Below the pieces are notes generated by a model, which did no database searches, was not told where the DNA came from, and saw only the letters and a program-made list of their open reading frames with translations. A stretch of 64,000 bases of DNA from Gracilaria gracilis (taxonomy: Eukaryota > Rhodophyta > Florideophyceae > Gracilariales > Gracilariaceae), in the NCBI GenBank assembly GCA_030374805.1, contig JARGSG010000235.1:62001-126000 (forward strand), in the 5' to 3' direction. Positions 1 through 11,217 of the stretch are shown here, one piece after another. Numbering within the stretch: position 1 is the first letter of the stretch; each line of letters begins with the position of its first letter. Made by a program: the position numbers and the translations under genes.

Positions 1-615
1 TCAGGGCAGAAAGTCACAATCTTGTTTGCCCCAACACTTCAAAGCTCGGTAAAACTAACATTGAATTCATGGAGAAGATACGTTTTCATCGTACAGACCG
101 AGGGGGAATTAGTGAGAGCAAAGGTTGTATTGTCTGCTGTTTTTCATATTCAGCAGCTCCCTGTTTCGCAAATATCATGTTGTCCAACTCGAGTTGAGCA
201 TCGAACATCGCTTTTCATCGTGTTGCTTGGTGAACATCAGCGTTAAAACTCGGAATGAAGAGTATCAACATGATGTTGTACTACATGAAAGGATTGGTAT
301 TGAATCCAACAGAATGAATGATCATGAGAGAATTCAAAAAACGAACAGTTCTTGTCCTCTGCTCTATCCCAGTTAGAAAACGGCTTTAGTCATCAAGAAC
401 CTTCTCTGTCTCTCACGTTGAGTTGTGGATGATATTTTCAAGCTTATCGTGTATTCTCGTTCATTTTCAAACAGCTTCTCGTTTTTACGTGACTATGCTG
501 CGTTGAAGTTGGAGTCCATTCATTTCGAACCACAGCACCTTGGTTAAGAGCGCGAGCACTATGGCTCGTTACGGTTCAAGGCTGGTACAAGTTCTATCTT
601 GGTCAACAAAACACG
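1..615. other. No gene recognised
   Basis: Only short overlapping reading frames without recognisable motifs are present. The segment lies upstream of the fasciclin-Hint gene and may hold its promoter, but no clear promoter element was identified. Confidence 0.5.
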
Positions 616-1420
616 ATGCTTTCTCGGACATCTGCGATACTCCGTTTCTTATCCCACCTTTTCTTTCTGGGAAGCGTACTAGGTGTCCCTCAACCGCCTC
701 AATATGAGTGCCACAATAAAACAATCCTCGACATCATTGTCAACGAAAATCTATCTCCAACAATCAGCTTCGACAAGAACGGATCCAATTTCAACATTCT
801 AGCAAATCTTCTTGCTGCTGGCAATAGGGAAGGGATTCTGAATATCAGCACCCCAGGTGGCATACATTTCTTCGCTCCCAACGACGATGCTATTCTACGT
901 ACCGCTCAGGACTTGGGTTACGAAGGAAGTGAAGAGTACGAAGGGTACCAATACCTTGTCTCCTACCTTTCAAAAAGATACGAAAACCCCATCGAATATA
1001 TCTTCAACATGCCCCTTTACCATATCGTTGCACCCAGAACGAACTCAAACGAGATCCGAAACAAAACAATTTGTTCGTTTAGAGTCCGCACAGAACCATA
1101 CTATTGAGCTTTCCCCAGAGCATTACATTTACGCCAACGGCCGGCTAGTTATCGCTCAAAACGTGAGAGTTAGTGATACACTTCGTACCCTTGACGGACC
1201 TTCGATAGTGTCGGTGGTTTCAAAGGTTAACCGAACTGGGTTGTATGCTCCTCATACCATGCAAGGTGATATTGTCGTCGGAAGGATCGTCGCATCGACA
1301 TATACCAATGCTATTCCTTATTGGGTGGCACATCCCATGTTGGAAGTATTTCGATTGCCAGTACGTCTCGGCGTAGCCATAGAACCTATTGGTAACCTTC
1401 TATACAATGGATGCCTTTAG
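616..1420 (+). pseudogene. Secreted fasciclin (FAS1) - Hint/hedgehog-type fusion, broken
   Basis: The first frame (616-1107) opens with a hydrophobic signal peptide of about 24 residues ending near VLG. A FAS1 domain follows: ILDIIV near residue 38, the H1-like stretch HFFAPNDDAI and the H2-like YHIV. From about 1067 a second frame encodes the back half of a Hint/hedgehog module: TIELSPEHYIYANG, a GLYAPHTMQGDIVV stretch, and a hydrophobic end. FAS1 domains mediate adhesion in secreted proteins; Hint domains splice or cleave themselves. The front half of the Hint domain, which should carry the catalytic Cys, is absent, and the frame changes at about 1050-1067. A deletion therefore removed the Hint N-terminus and joined the halves out of frame. 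FAS1 and Hint assignments rest on motif recognition. The broken state is seen directly. Confidence 0.65.
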
Positions 1421-1775
1421 TGGAGGGACATGAGAAAGTGGCTCAATTGAGTGCAAAGCACGTCGTTAATTCGCAAGCTTTCCGAACAATAAGAATTGAA
1501 ACACTCGGTCAACAGCCCTGAGAAGACATCGCTGCCCTGATCCAAGGCCCATAAAATGTCTGGTCCTCAGTATTCATGATCTAAACCGTGTTCTAGTTTG
1601 GCTGACTAGACCAGGGTGTATGATGCGTCGAACAGCACTCTTGCTACTTTGCGTATTAGGTTCATCATAGCCCCGAAAGAGGTTGAGGTAAAGAACGACA
1701 GGGGTTGTACATCCCAAAGGATACGTGACCACTTTCAAAAGAGTGAAGGAAGGGTAGTTGAGCAGCATTTGGGAA
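1421..1775. other. Spacer between convergent genes
   Basis: About 350 bp between the ends of the convergent fasciclin-Hint and eIF2B gamma remnants. No gene or repeat was recognised. Confidence 0.5.
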
Positions 1776-3173
1776 TCATTTAAAGAACTCAATATCGCCC
1801 AGCCCATACACATCTTCCTGAGCGCCTGTGTATTGTTTACCACTAGCTTCAGAGTTTGACGGGACAGTAATTCCCGACGCAACCTGGCATTCTTTGAGCA
1901 CAGAGCCAGTTTTAACGACAGCGTGCTCGCACACAATACACGACGAAAGATTAACTCCGTCTTCAAGCGTGACACCGGTCGTCAACACACAGCCGTTGAT
2001 CTTGACGTTGGAACCAAGGTTGCAATTCGGACCGACCACGCTTTTCTTGACCGAAGTAAGGTCACCTGCGGTAACATTGTCCGCCACGTTGGACTCGGGC
2101 GACACGGAAACCTTTTCACCACATGTGACGAATGGCAACTTTCTGTCAAGCTTCTTTCCTTTCTTCGGCTTGTCAGCAGGTACATTGTCGGTGCGCTCAA
2201 GAAATGGGTTGAGACAGCCAGCGGCAACTCGAAGATTGGCGTGGAGAAAATGGGAAACGGTATTTGCTGTCTTCGCGTACGTGGTGGCAGCGTCCAAAAG
2301 CAGGGCGTTGACAACAAGTTGCTCGCCAGGATACGGCCAGTCCAAGGTGTCCGCGGTGCGCTGCAGCGTGTGCTGACGTCTGGCCAGGTAGAGGATAAGT
2401 TCGAAACGCACGGAGGATATAGCCGGAAACAGGCGCAGAGCGTTGCGAACGGTGCGCTTGTCAAGCACGTACACATGGGTGTCAAACAGATCGGAGCACA
2501 ATTTGATGGAGTGGCAGCGATTGGTGAGGGCGGCACGAACAACAAGCCTGTTCGACGTCGACGTGAGATCGGTCGGAGTGATGAGGCCGAGCAGGCGGTG
2601 GCGATCGGACAAGAGGGCGTAGTTGGTGACGGTGTACGAGGGAGTTGACGATGTGTTCTTCGACGACTTGTGCTTGTGCTTTGTGTTTTGTGGCAGAGGG
2701 AAACATGGCTGTCGGACAAGCACGACGGTAGCGGTGGAAAGCGAGTCACAATGGTGTTGAAGCACGGCCGAAAGGTCGATATCGGCGACATAATCGGAGC
2801 TAAGCACAATAAGACTAGTGGCATGCGCATCGGCGTGCGCCATGCAGCGCACAGCATCAGCGGAGCCGCTGCTGGGGGCGCAGACGCGCACTTCGCACTT
2901 GAGCGCGGTGGGCAGCGTGCACACAAGGCGATCGGCCGGGAACACGTCGGCGACGTAGGCGCGGACGCGCTGCAGATGCGGCGCGCGCACGAAGACGATG
3001 CCCGACGGCACGGCGGCGCGCGCCAGCGAGAAGAGCGCGTAGAACAGCATGGGGCGGTTGGCCACCGGCAGCAGCGCCTTGGGCGTGGCGTCGCTCGGCA
3101 GCGCACCCATTCAGCTGCCGGCGCCGCCCGCCAGCACCACGGCGTGCGCGCTCAGCGCTAGCGGCGAGTGCAT
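1776..3173 (-). pseudogene. EIF2B3: Translation initiation factor eIF2B gamma subunit, one in-frame stop
   Basis: eIF2B is the nucleotide exchange factor for eIF2; gamma is a catalytic-complex subunit with a nucleotidyltransferase fold and a left-handed beta-helix tail. The N-terminus reads AHAVVLAGGAGS, then a TGA (3113-3111), then in the same frame MGALPSDATPKALLPVANRP. Families of this fold have Arg at the stop position (GGxGSR), so CGA to TGA is the simplest reading. The C-terminal third has hexapeptide-type repeats (VGPNCNLGSNVKINGCVL, TLEDGVNLSSCIV), the gamma/epsilon signature, and ends in GLGDIEFFK. The first ATG is at 3173; the ATG directly after the stop (3110) could allow reinitiation but would lose the nucleotide-binding loop. 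Otherwise the 444-codon frame is open, so decay is recent or the TGA is a sequence error. Confidence 0.85.
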
Positions 3174-3266
3174 GGCGGCCGCGTATCTTCGCCACGCGCT
3201 GGCGCTGCTCTGCTTGCTCCTGCTGCTGCTGCTGCGTTTCGTGCTAAGATACCAAGGGTGTGGCAA

Positions 3267-3303
3267 CTTCAAGTTGCATCCGTGCCACGGATGCAACTTG
3301 AAG
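3267..3303. repeat. Perfect palindrome, 18-bp arms
   Basis: CTTCAAGTTGCATCCGTG at 3267-3284 is followed by one C and the exact reverse complement at 3286-3303. It lies just upstream of the eIF2B gamma start and could extrude as a cruciform or be a tiny fold-back element. Confidence 0.9.
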
Positions 3304-3382
3304 TACGGATTCCGTGCCCAGCGGCAACACGTGGCGTGTGTGTGTTTGTGTATCGCGTGTACACGTGGTGTGTTGTCCATAA

Positions 3383-3426
3383 GCATTCGGAAAGCATTCG
3401 GAAAGCATTCGGAAAGCATTCGGAAA
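3383..3426. repeat. 11-bp tandem repeat, four copies
   Basis: Four exact copies of GCATTCGGAAA, followed by a partial GCAT. A simple microsatellite-like expansion in the eIF2B gamma upstream region. Confidence 0.95.
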
Positions 3427-3430
3427 GCAT

Positions 3431-4470
3431 CACGTCCCCCATATCTAAAGTGTACCTTCGTTCTTTTCTTCATGTCATACCACACATCACAACTCTCGAT
3501 ACATACTGTATGTAAATCTTAACTAAGATATGCATATACCAAAAGTATACGAATCTTTTTTGGTGCTTCTAAAATAAGCTTTCTAGCTGTTCAGAATCAG
3601 AACGCCATAGCTTCGAAAAGCAGTTCCAACTCTCAACATGCCACCGCTATCCAATCCATCAGCACCTACTATCTACTGCTTCCCATGGCACAAGTTCTTG
3701 TCATTATTGTTCCCACAATACGACAACAATGAAACAAGCTTCAACGCAAATATTGCATGCAAATATTTGTCTACGGTAGGTATCTTGGTATCTACACGAC
3801 TTGTCACGGCACTCGCCACTGTTTCCGCAGTACGCCACAGCGCGGAGCATGGCGCTGCACGTCGGACTCTTTCCAACACCGTCTGTATTCTGAAAACCAT
3901 GCTCAACCACTGGTTCCACAAATTCCTCTCGTCGCAGCAGCCGCTGCCAATAATCAATACCACGCACCATGTTACAGCTACAGCCATCGAAAAGCTGCAA
4001 TTCACAACCTCGTGGAGGAGGCATGCGCTATGTTGGCAGCGTTTGGCATCTACCCTGGTTACGGTATCAAGCCCATCTATCGTTCCCCGTTGGGAAACGA
4101 AAAAAGGCAACCCAACCGTGTTGCTGAAACACCGTCTCTCTAACCTCATGGAAATTCAGTTCTATCCTACAATGCAATTGCAATAGAGCATAGCGTCACA
4201 CAATTCGCCATTCACTTGTTTGGTAGATACAAGTGCCCCACTCGGCCCAAGCTCGACGCGAACCGTTCGTACCATATCTACCCTTGGTACCCGTTGTGGT
4301 GTTGAATATCGTTCCGCACGAGCCGCACCAGCTTTCGGCCACTTGCAACCGTTTTGGAATGAAAAATGCAGCCCCCGTTACTTCTCCGACGAGGAACATA
4401 CACGACCATGAAACCGCATTCTTCATTCATTCTAGTCTCTGTCTTGGTCATGCTGTGGTGATCATGCACG
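3431..4470. other. No intact gene; may hold decayed MutS2 5' sequence
   Basis: The gene body of the MutS2 remnant starts within the following frame without its N-terminal part. Several short plus-strand frames occur here (for example 3757-4143 and 3638-4186), but I could not match them to MutS2 core or clamp sequence. No other feature is supported. Confidence 0.4.
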
Positions 4471-5870
4471 GTGGAGTATTTCGTTTCGCATCACGACGAA
4501 TCGGAGAGATGGAGACAAAGTGTAGCAGTGCGCCTCACAACACGTGGTCCAGACAGGCCGTACGATGTGCATCGCACGCGTCGCGACTCATCTGTGACTG
4601 TCACTTTCAAACGTGCCATCAGCAACGTGTTGGAGCTGGATGTCGCCGCCGCCAAGGCCAGCGCTTCACATCAACTCGGTGCTGTCGACGTGCAGTTTGA
4701 CAATACCAAACCTCTGCGCTTGTTGCGCGTGCGACATCCATTGCTCTGGTGGAGCGCCATGCCGCGCACTCAGTCTACGGAGCAGCAAAACCCTTCCTCA
4801 CAAACCGCACAAAGCAAAGAACCGCTTTGGAAGCGGGAGGTTGTCCCCTCAAATTATCAACTCTCCGACCATGTTCGCTGCGTCTGTGTCACTGGACCAA
4901 ACACCGGTGGAAAGACGCTGGCCTTGAAGACTCTTGGAGTGTCGGTGCTCATGGCGAAGGCAGGTATGCTTGTACCAGGTGAGTTGCAAAAAGGTGGTGA
5001 CGATGATGATCAGCTGTGTACGCGCATTCCGTACTTCAATAACGTGCTTGCGGACATTGGCGACGATCAGTCGCTGGTACAGTCTCTGTCTACATTCTCG
5101 GGACATGTTGAGAGAATCAAGCGCATTCTGGCCACTAGCACACCACAGTCGTTAGTTTTGTCGGATGAGATTGGATCTGGAACGGTATGTACCACCTCCT
5201 TCGTGTAAGACAAGGCTGATTGGCAGATTGATAAGAGTACCCGTGACTAACTCCTGACTTGCTTACGACTGTTTTCTTTGTGCATCAACAGGATCCGGCT
5301 AAAGGTGCTGCGCTGGGAATGTCCATTCTTAGACATCTGGCCGTCGGGAATCGAGCTGCACTAACTTCTGCTACCACGCATCACGGTGAGCTTAAGACTT
5401 TGAAATACTCGAAGGACAGGTCTGCTCGTTTCTTCGAGAATGCCAGCGTCGAATTCGATGATCTCAATATGGTGCCGACATACCGGTTGATCTGGAGGAT
5501 ACCAGGTCGGTCAAATGCTCTGGCGATTGCGGAGCGACTCGGATTGGATCTCGCCGTCATTGAGAAGGCGCACTTTCTATTGAACGGAGCGGATGGCGAG
5601 AAAGGGCAAAGCACAAGAGTAGACATCGAAAAGATGATATCCAGTCTTGAGCGTGATAAGAATGCCGCTGAAACTGCGCGCGAAGATTCCGAACGTGTGT
5701 TGCGGGAAGCGAGTGCAATGCGCCTGAGTTGGAGAACCGTCTCGATCGACTACGGGAGAATGAAGCGCAGTTGAGGAAGGACCAGAAGACTGCAATGGAT
5801 ATGGAGGTGAAGCAAACAAAGAAACAAATATCCGTGTTCAAAAAGCGAGAGGGGGATGCTGTAGAACTTG
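4471..5870 (+). pseudogene. MutS2-type mismatch-repair-like ATPase, truncated and frameshifted
   Basis: MutS2 proteins are MutS-family ATPases; plants and algae usually have a plastid-derived copy. Visible landmarks are a linker-like LELDVAAAKASA and RHPLLWW, the Walker A TGPNTGGKTLALKTLG, ADIGDDQSLVQSLSTFSGH (signature helix), Walker B LVLSDEIGSGT, then across an intron DPAKGAALGMSIL and THHGELKTLKYSK, with IPGRSNALAIAERLGL completing the ATPase. A coiled coil follows. At about 5720 the frame must shift: the first frame stops at 5774, while another frame continues the coiled coil (PELENRLDRLRENEAQL) to about 5870. The N-terminal domains and the C-terminal Smr nuclease are missing. This is a decaying nuclear copy; the retained intron excludes retroposition and bacterial contamination. 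Nothing recognisable of the protein remains before 4471. Confidence 0.8.
5185..5291 (+). other. Spliceosomal intron in the MutS2 remnant (107 nt)
   Basis: The intron starts GTATGT and ends CAACAG, with a branch-like GACTAACTC about 40 nt before the acceptor. Removing it joins IGSGT to DPAKG, restoring the canonical Walker B region across two reading frames. Confidence 0.85.
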
Positions 5871-5921
5871 TATGAAATTGAGAGCACGCAGAGCTGCGGC
5901 GAACAGAACCATTACTACTAG

Positions 5922-6490
5922 TTATGTGTTCTTTCCACCAAACATGAACATAGCGTTGATTATTCTACGCTTTTTCAGGACAACCCCGTCCTTCTTTGTG
6001 CGCACCCCTTTCGCAAGTACATCAAAAGTCAGCGAACGGGTTGGTAGAACTTCACCACTCCCTGCTTTGCAATGCACAAGATGATACAAACCCAAACAAT
6101 CGTGTACATCAATAGTTGGCGATCGCAAGAAGAAAGTCGTTACAACCTTGTTGGTCGGATGCCTAGGGTTGAGAGCTACGCCAAGGGTTATCCGAAACCA
6201 TGCCATGGACAAGGGAAGACACCGTGTCATCGGTTCCCTTATTGAATTCCGCAGTAACTCTAGCAGGAATATTAGCTGCTTTCTGTCCTTGTAAAGAGCA
6301 GCTGTGGCCCCTTGAGTCTTCATATGATTCGAACTGAGCAGTCTACTTAGCAGCTCGAGGCATGCATACGCTAGGCTTCGTATGGCTCCTTCGCCTGAAG
6401 CCAGGCCTGTGAGAGCGAGGCCGAGAGGCCCTTCACGAACCACATAGTTAACATCAAGAATAGGTTGTGATTGTCTCGAGAGAACTTCCC
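5922..6490 (-). pseudogene. URB1: C-terminal fragment of URB1/Npa1 ribosome-biogenesis protein
   Basis: URB1 is a very large nucleolar protein needed for early 60S assembly. This single frame matches the pattern of its C-terminal domain: an upstream VVREGPLGLALTGLAS, a middle with NPRHPTNKVVTTFFLRSP, DVHDCLGLYHLVHC, and the end LAKGVRTKKDGVVLKKRRI. The frame continues through GTG at 6443 to about 6490 without an ATG and then breaks exactly at a perfect hairpin (6492-6523). Only about 190 residues of a protein usually over 1,500 residues long are present, so this is an isolated terminal fragment, presumably left by duplication or deletion. No large rest of the gene is visible nearby. Confidence 0.65.
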
Positions 6491-6491
6491 C

Positions 6492-6523
6492 TAGTTAGCA
6501 CCCACTAAAGTGGGTGCTAACTA
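6492..6523. repeat. Perfect hairpin, 14-bp stem and 4-nt loop
   Basis: TAGTTAGCACCCAC, loop TAAA, then the exact reverse complement. It borders the broken 5' edge of the URB1 fragment. Its geometry equals that of the hairpin at 31531-31562. Confidence 0.9.
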
Positions 6524-7424
6524 CTGTAAACTGTTGGGTCCCGTCTCGTTTCTTGTAGTTCTATTGGCTACGGGTTTGGGTTTGTCTCAATATTTACAGT
6601 AAACACAAACCTCACAGGTGCTTTACCACACTTCTGATGAAGTGCTTAAGCGCGCATTCTGAACGTCGCCATCGTACGAGCCATTCTACAGACACGATCA
6701 GTAGATAGTGCACGCTTTAGCTTGCTCGCGCGCCAAAAGTGTGACGTCAGCGCAAGCAATGTGCCAAGCAACAGAGAAAGTAACTCTTTCTAAATATGAC
6801 CTGCCACGTAACAGAGAACACCTGTAAAGTTCAGCCTACTACGAACACGTGTATCTTCTGGCTTACATAAAAACCAAAAACAATCTAAAGCATAATTGAC
6901 AAATAATACCAAAGAAAACAAATTTCAGTAGACAAAAAATTATTGCCCCACGCAAAACTCTACTGCAAAATGTGTAAACACTAGCAAAACATACACCTGA
7001 GTTTACAACTTTTCAATTTAAACCAAGTCAGAATCAAAACTTTTACACGTTGGCTTTGCAAAATACTTCTTTTCAATACAGAGTGCGTGTTATAGTACTT
7101 AGTTTATCATAATTCAAAAGATATTCAAAACAATACAACAATCAAAAACTTTTTGATCAACTTTTGGGCCACTACAACAGGTCTAAACCATGATGAGAAA
7201 ACCAAATTATCATTAAATATGTGCCTTAAAATGTGAAATTATCATTAACTGCTCTAAATTTTTATTTCTCAATAAAAAGCTCTCGAACTTCCGCAACATA
7301 AAACAGACTTTCAACGTCACCCCCACCACGCTTTAAGTGCACCTACAGACAACTTCAATACTTTTCGTTCTTCAATGTCAACAATTTCTTTCAAATTTGC
7401 GTCAATCATAATCGAATGATCTAA
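6524..7424. other. AT-rich gene-free spacer
   Basis: From about 6850 the base composition becomes strongly AT-rich, with no credible reading frame on either strand. No terminal repeats or known element were recognised. Confidence 0.6.
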
Positions 7425-8105
7425 TTAATTCCCAGCTCGTAGCCGAACAATCCATATTCCAGAGTTAAGATTTGCTAGCCACTGCATCTTATTTTCTCCA
7501 AAACTTGCATCTTTCGCCTTTCGAAAATTTGCCCCGGGGACGAAAATATGCAAAAACCGTTGTGAATTTCCAATAGATCTGAAACATACTGACTTTTTTC
7601 GTAATTTCTTATCCAATTGAAGAGCCACCTCTCCAGAAACAAGCCTAGCGATGCCATTAACCAAAGCAAACATGAGACATCTTCCTTTCTTTCTGGTTCC
7701 TATAATTATTCCTTCAGTAGAGTGTTCTGATCCAAGTGTGCTTTTCGGTCGCGATCCTGGCCCTATTTTCATTAAAGAGAACCAGGGATGATTCAGACAC
7801 CAATCTCGAACTTTGCGCCGAATATGTGTCGATGCCCGCCTGATGTTCGCTTTGGTGATTCTCATTGTCGGTGGGAGAGGAAGTGCCACCCTTTTAGCTC
7901 TTTCGGTCTCCGCTGTGACCTTAAAAGACGAATAGCCCCACCCAGGTGACTGTAAGGAGTTGATGTCAATTCGATACATAGATGCGATAGAATTCTGTGC
8001 ACTGGATGCGGCATAGAAGTTTCCAGCAGCGAGAGCCCTATTTCCGGTTGTTGAGCAGTCTCCCACCATGATCTTTTCCACTCCGCATCTGTCCGAGATT
8101 ACCAT
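7425..8105 (-). CDS. Hypothetical protein, 226 aa
   Basis: An uninterrupted ATG-initiated frame. I do not recognise the family. The C-terminal half contains GRCLMFALVNGIARL, resembling the G-x-C-L-x-x-A-L-x-N signature of several papain-fold or OTU-like cysteine peptidases carried by mobile elements, but no matching His or Asp box was identified, so no function is assigned. The protein is basic, with many Arg and Lys. It stands alone in an AT-rich surrounding next to a repeat block. It may be part of an unidentified transposon or a chance frame. Confidence 0.35.
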   Translation of the reverse strand: MVISDRCGVEKIMVGDCSTTGNRALAAGNFYAASSAQNSIASMYRIDINSLQSPGWGYSSFKVTAETERAKRVALPLPPTMRITKANIRRASTHIRRKVRDWCLNHPWFSLMKIGPGSRPKSTLGSEHSTEGIIIGTRKKGRCLMFALVNGIARLVSGEVALQLDKKLRKKSVCFRSIGNSQRFLHIFVPGANFRKAKDASFGENKMQWLANLNSGIWIVRLRAGN

Positions 8106-8307
8106 CGACGTGAATCTCTCTTTTACAATCGATGAACTGCTTCGTACCTTTGGCTGCTCTCAGTATGCTTTCGAGCTGATCTTAGGCTTCTTATTTAACC
8201 AGTTAGAACATGGATGCGTAGAAGGAGCCACACAGACATGCACTGCTGTTTCTTATCTGATTTGGTGTTCGCCTGTAACTAGATTAGGTTCGTTAGGTTG
8301 CTCTGGC

Positions 8308-8680
8308 TGTATCTTCCCTTAAGTGCACGCAGGCCGATTGACATGTAACTCTTTTAGGTAATATTCCCTTCTGTGGTGAGTATCTGACCGTCGAGGCTCA
8401 ATATGCACAAGATTGCCACTACTTAGAATAGACAATGACGTGGAATACCAAATTTGGCATCAATTTGATTTCCTGGCTGTTCAAACTTGATCCCAGAGCT
8501 AACAAAAGGGCTGGTTTTGATAGATTCCAACGGCAGCAAGGTCAGCGTAATGCAACGTGCGTAGATTACATTCAAGGTACCCAAAAAGGCTATTCTTTAA
8601 GGCGGAGCAGTGAGCACGAGTTCTTTTCGTTACCATTGCTTTCGTGACCACCCGTTTTGGGTGGACCCGTCAGACAGATG
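8308..8680 (+). repeat. Interspersed repeat, partner of 42058-42430
   Basis: About 370 bp closely related, in inverted orientation, to 42058-42430. Both copies share a stretch beginning ATCTTCCCTTAAGTGC and ending GACCCGTCAGACAGATG, with scattered substitutions. Copy 42058-42430 continues out of a gypsy pol remnant, so this is probably a solo piece of that retroelement family (deletion derivative or LTR part). Confidence 0.75.
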
Positions 8681-8756
8681 GCAGAATGTGTTGCGCAAAG
8701 TACGCAAAATCAGTCAAGTAGCGACCGTCACTGACAATAAACGTCACCGAAACCTC

Positions 8757-9248
8757 CAAAAGTCGTAATTTCACACCTTTTCTTCGGTGTGTGACGTGTC
8801 GTGCTAACGTTTTCGGGGCGGTTTGTTTGCACCGCATTCAAAAGGTGCGCTCGACTAGCCGAGATAGTTGCTGTCGTCACCGCATCTTGCGAAGAACCCG
8901 TTGCGCATGTCTGCGCTTGGTCGGGTGGCACCAGCTAGACTCGGAAACGAGTGACGCTGAGTCCCACACCACTGTCCATAGCAAAGCCCACGCCCTCGCG
9001 TCCAAACCTCGTAATTGCACACCTTTTTTTGGTGTGTGACGTGTCGTGCTAACGTTTTCGGGGCGAAATGTTTGCACCGCATTCAAAAAGTGCGCTCGAC
9101 TAGCCGAGATCGTTGCTGTCGTCACCGCATCTTGCGAAGAACCCGTTGCGCATGTCTGCGCTTGGTCGGGTGGCACCAGCTAGACTCGGAAACGAGTGAC
9201 GCTGGGTCCCACACCACCGTCCATAGCAAAGCTCACGCCCTCGCCATC
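8757..9248. repeat. Tandem duplication of a ~246-bp unit
   Basis: Two adjacent copies start near CGTAATT at 8764 and 9010 and stay nearly identical through GGTGGCACCAGCTAGACTCG and CACGCCCTCGC. Short frames here repeat in both copies and are not regarded as genes. Confidence 0.9.
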
Positions 9249-11217
9249 CGCACCACCCATTTAAAACATGCAGATCTGCATGTCAGCTTTCCGTACAAAG
9301 AGCGCCGCGATCCGTACATCTAGGGCGCTCCGTTCATCTCCAAGTGCCACCATTTTTTTCGTGCTACCACGTGTCTGTGGCAACTTTCCTTGGCAACGTA
9401 CACGACTCGTTCTACGTCCGCTACCACCACAGACGCCCACCCTCTCTATGGCGCGTTCTGCTCCTCTGGAGAAATCATGGCAGACAAAAGTGTAATAAAG
9501 TGCAGTTGAGGGTGAATGTGATCTGCGGAGAAGTTTGTTCTGCTTTCTAACGCAAAGTAGATGGATGGATGGCAGTAAGTGGCTCGCGCGATGTGCAGTA
9601 CCAATTCTACCTCAGCCTGGGTTTGTAACGTTGCTTGGAGCTACGTCTGCTTCTACAAACGCAGCGACGTCGCTTATTTGTTGTCGTTGTTGGTTGTGAC
9701 GTTGGTTTTGAAGCTCTGAAAAGCCGAGAACCCGTCGGTCACGCTACTTCGAAGTTCTAAAGCTGAAATAATTCACCATTATTATCAGGTGCCACATTAA
9801 TTTCCAACCCACATCATTTGCGGTCACTGGGTGTAATGCAAAAAGCCAGATGGCAGGCTCGCAGAAAGCGCCGAGAACAATGTGCTAAAATGATGACGAC
9901 GGGCTGGCAACGACCGTCGTTTTCTCCGCGCTGCGGCCGTCTTCTTCCACAAGCTCTTTTTTTAATGCCACACCTCCGATTGGCGATCCGTAACAACCAG
10001 CGCGCTGCCGTGGCGCCTGGCGTCCCACAAGGGAAGCGCCGACATTGCCGCTTCTTGACGCAGTATACCGTTGTCGTTGCGCGTGTCGGCGCTTGCTTAC
10101 CCCCTAATTCACCCCTATACTACCTCTCCCCGTTTCTCTTTTGTGTGTCTTCTGACTAACTTTTACATGCTAAAAATAAGAAGTTGGTCTTGCCTGAGCG
10201 CGACGGTAGTGCGTTTGGTTGTGTATGGTTGTCTCGCGTGTGCAAGGGACCTTAGTCGCCCCACTGGGTTGGGGCTGTGTCGTTTATTAAGGGTGCCGTG
10301 CAAATCCCCTAAAAGGCAAATCACGGGAGCGAATGGTGTTGAAGACTGATTCTAGCTTGTGCGCATGTGTTAGGACACGAAGTTCACAGTAAGGTTCCGG
10401 CCTGCGCCGTTTCCTTCTTCACATAATTCGTTTGGTATGGCCCACGAACAACGTCCAGCCTTTTGGGGGATGGCCCGTTTGGTTGGTGTTCTCTTTAGTC
10501 CCCAGCCAAAACTCGGCTTGAGACGGGTGTCTCACAGAGTGGGTGAAAAAGACCACGGCTGATCGATTTATTTATGTCTCTCTTGTGATAGAAAGCTTGA
10601 AGTTCACGTACTGACCACATTTCTTTTTCTCTGCCTCTACTTTCAATACGCACGCAATGATCGAAACGTCTCGGATAAATCACGTGCTCCGCCTTCTTTT
10701 TCGTATTCGTTCCTGGACAGCAAATAGCACCTTTCTTCTCACCGCGTACACTACAGCCTAACGCAGTCGCAACTGAATCGCTACACACTGAGCACAGGCG
10801 ACTTGAAATCCAAAAGGTCGTGATGAAGTCAAACTGGACTGACTAAGCTTTGTGATTTACGCTTGATTCCCGTCCGGATTGTTTTTGATAGGTCATCATG
10901 TATGTTCTAGGTGTGTGTTCGTTCTCAACGCTGATGGACGGGCTTGGAGTTTTTGTCCTGAGTGGCGCAAGTTCAGAGATTCTGATGAGTATTCCTTGCC
11001 GCACATTGATGGCATTGGGCAGAAACATAAGGCCCTCTTTGTGAAGCTGCTTGATTTCTTAAGCGGCGTAGATGGAAACTCGCTTACCTCGATGGTTGCA
11101 GTAGTGGATATTACACAGTCGTCCGGTCACCACTCACAAGACGACTTGACGTCAGCCCAGTAGAGCAATCGGAAGTATGTACTAAACTCCGTTGGAAACA
11201 CGCCTAGGTACTGTGAG
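9249..11217. other. No gene recognised
   Basis: Nearly 2 kb without a convincing gene. A frame at 10879-11163 is open for 94 codons but begins at TTG and has no recognisable motif. Nothing else is supported. Confidence 0.45.

Noticed and set aside
1828-3195. Long plus- and minus-strand frames overlapping eIF2B gamma
   Set aside because: Shadows of the real reading frame in a GC-rich gene.
4471-5870. Bacterial contamination, because of MutS2
   Set aside because: A spliceosomal intron interrupts the gene.
6492-6523. Bacterial-type transcription terminator
   Set aside because: The genome is eukaryotic, the stem is perfect and no U-tract follows.
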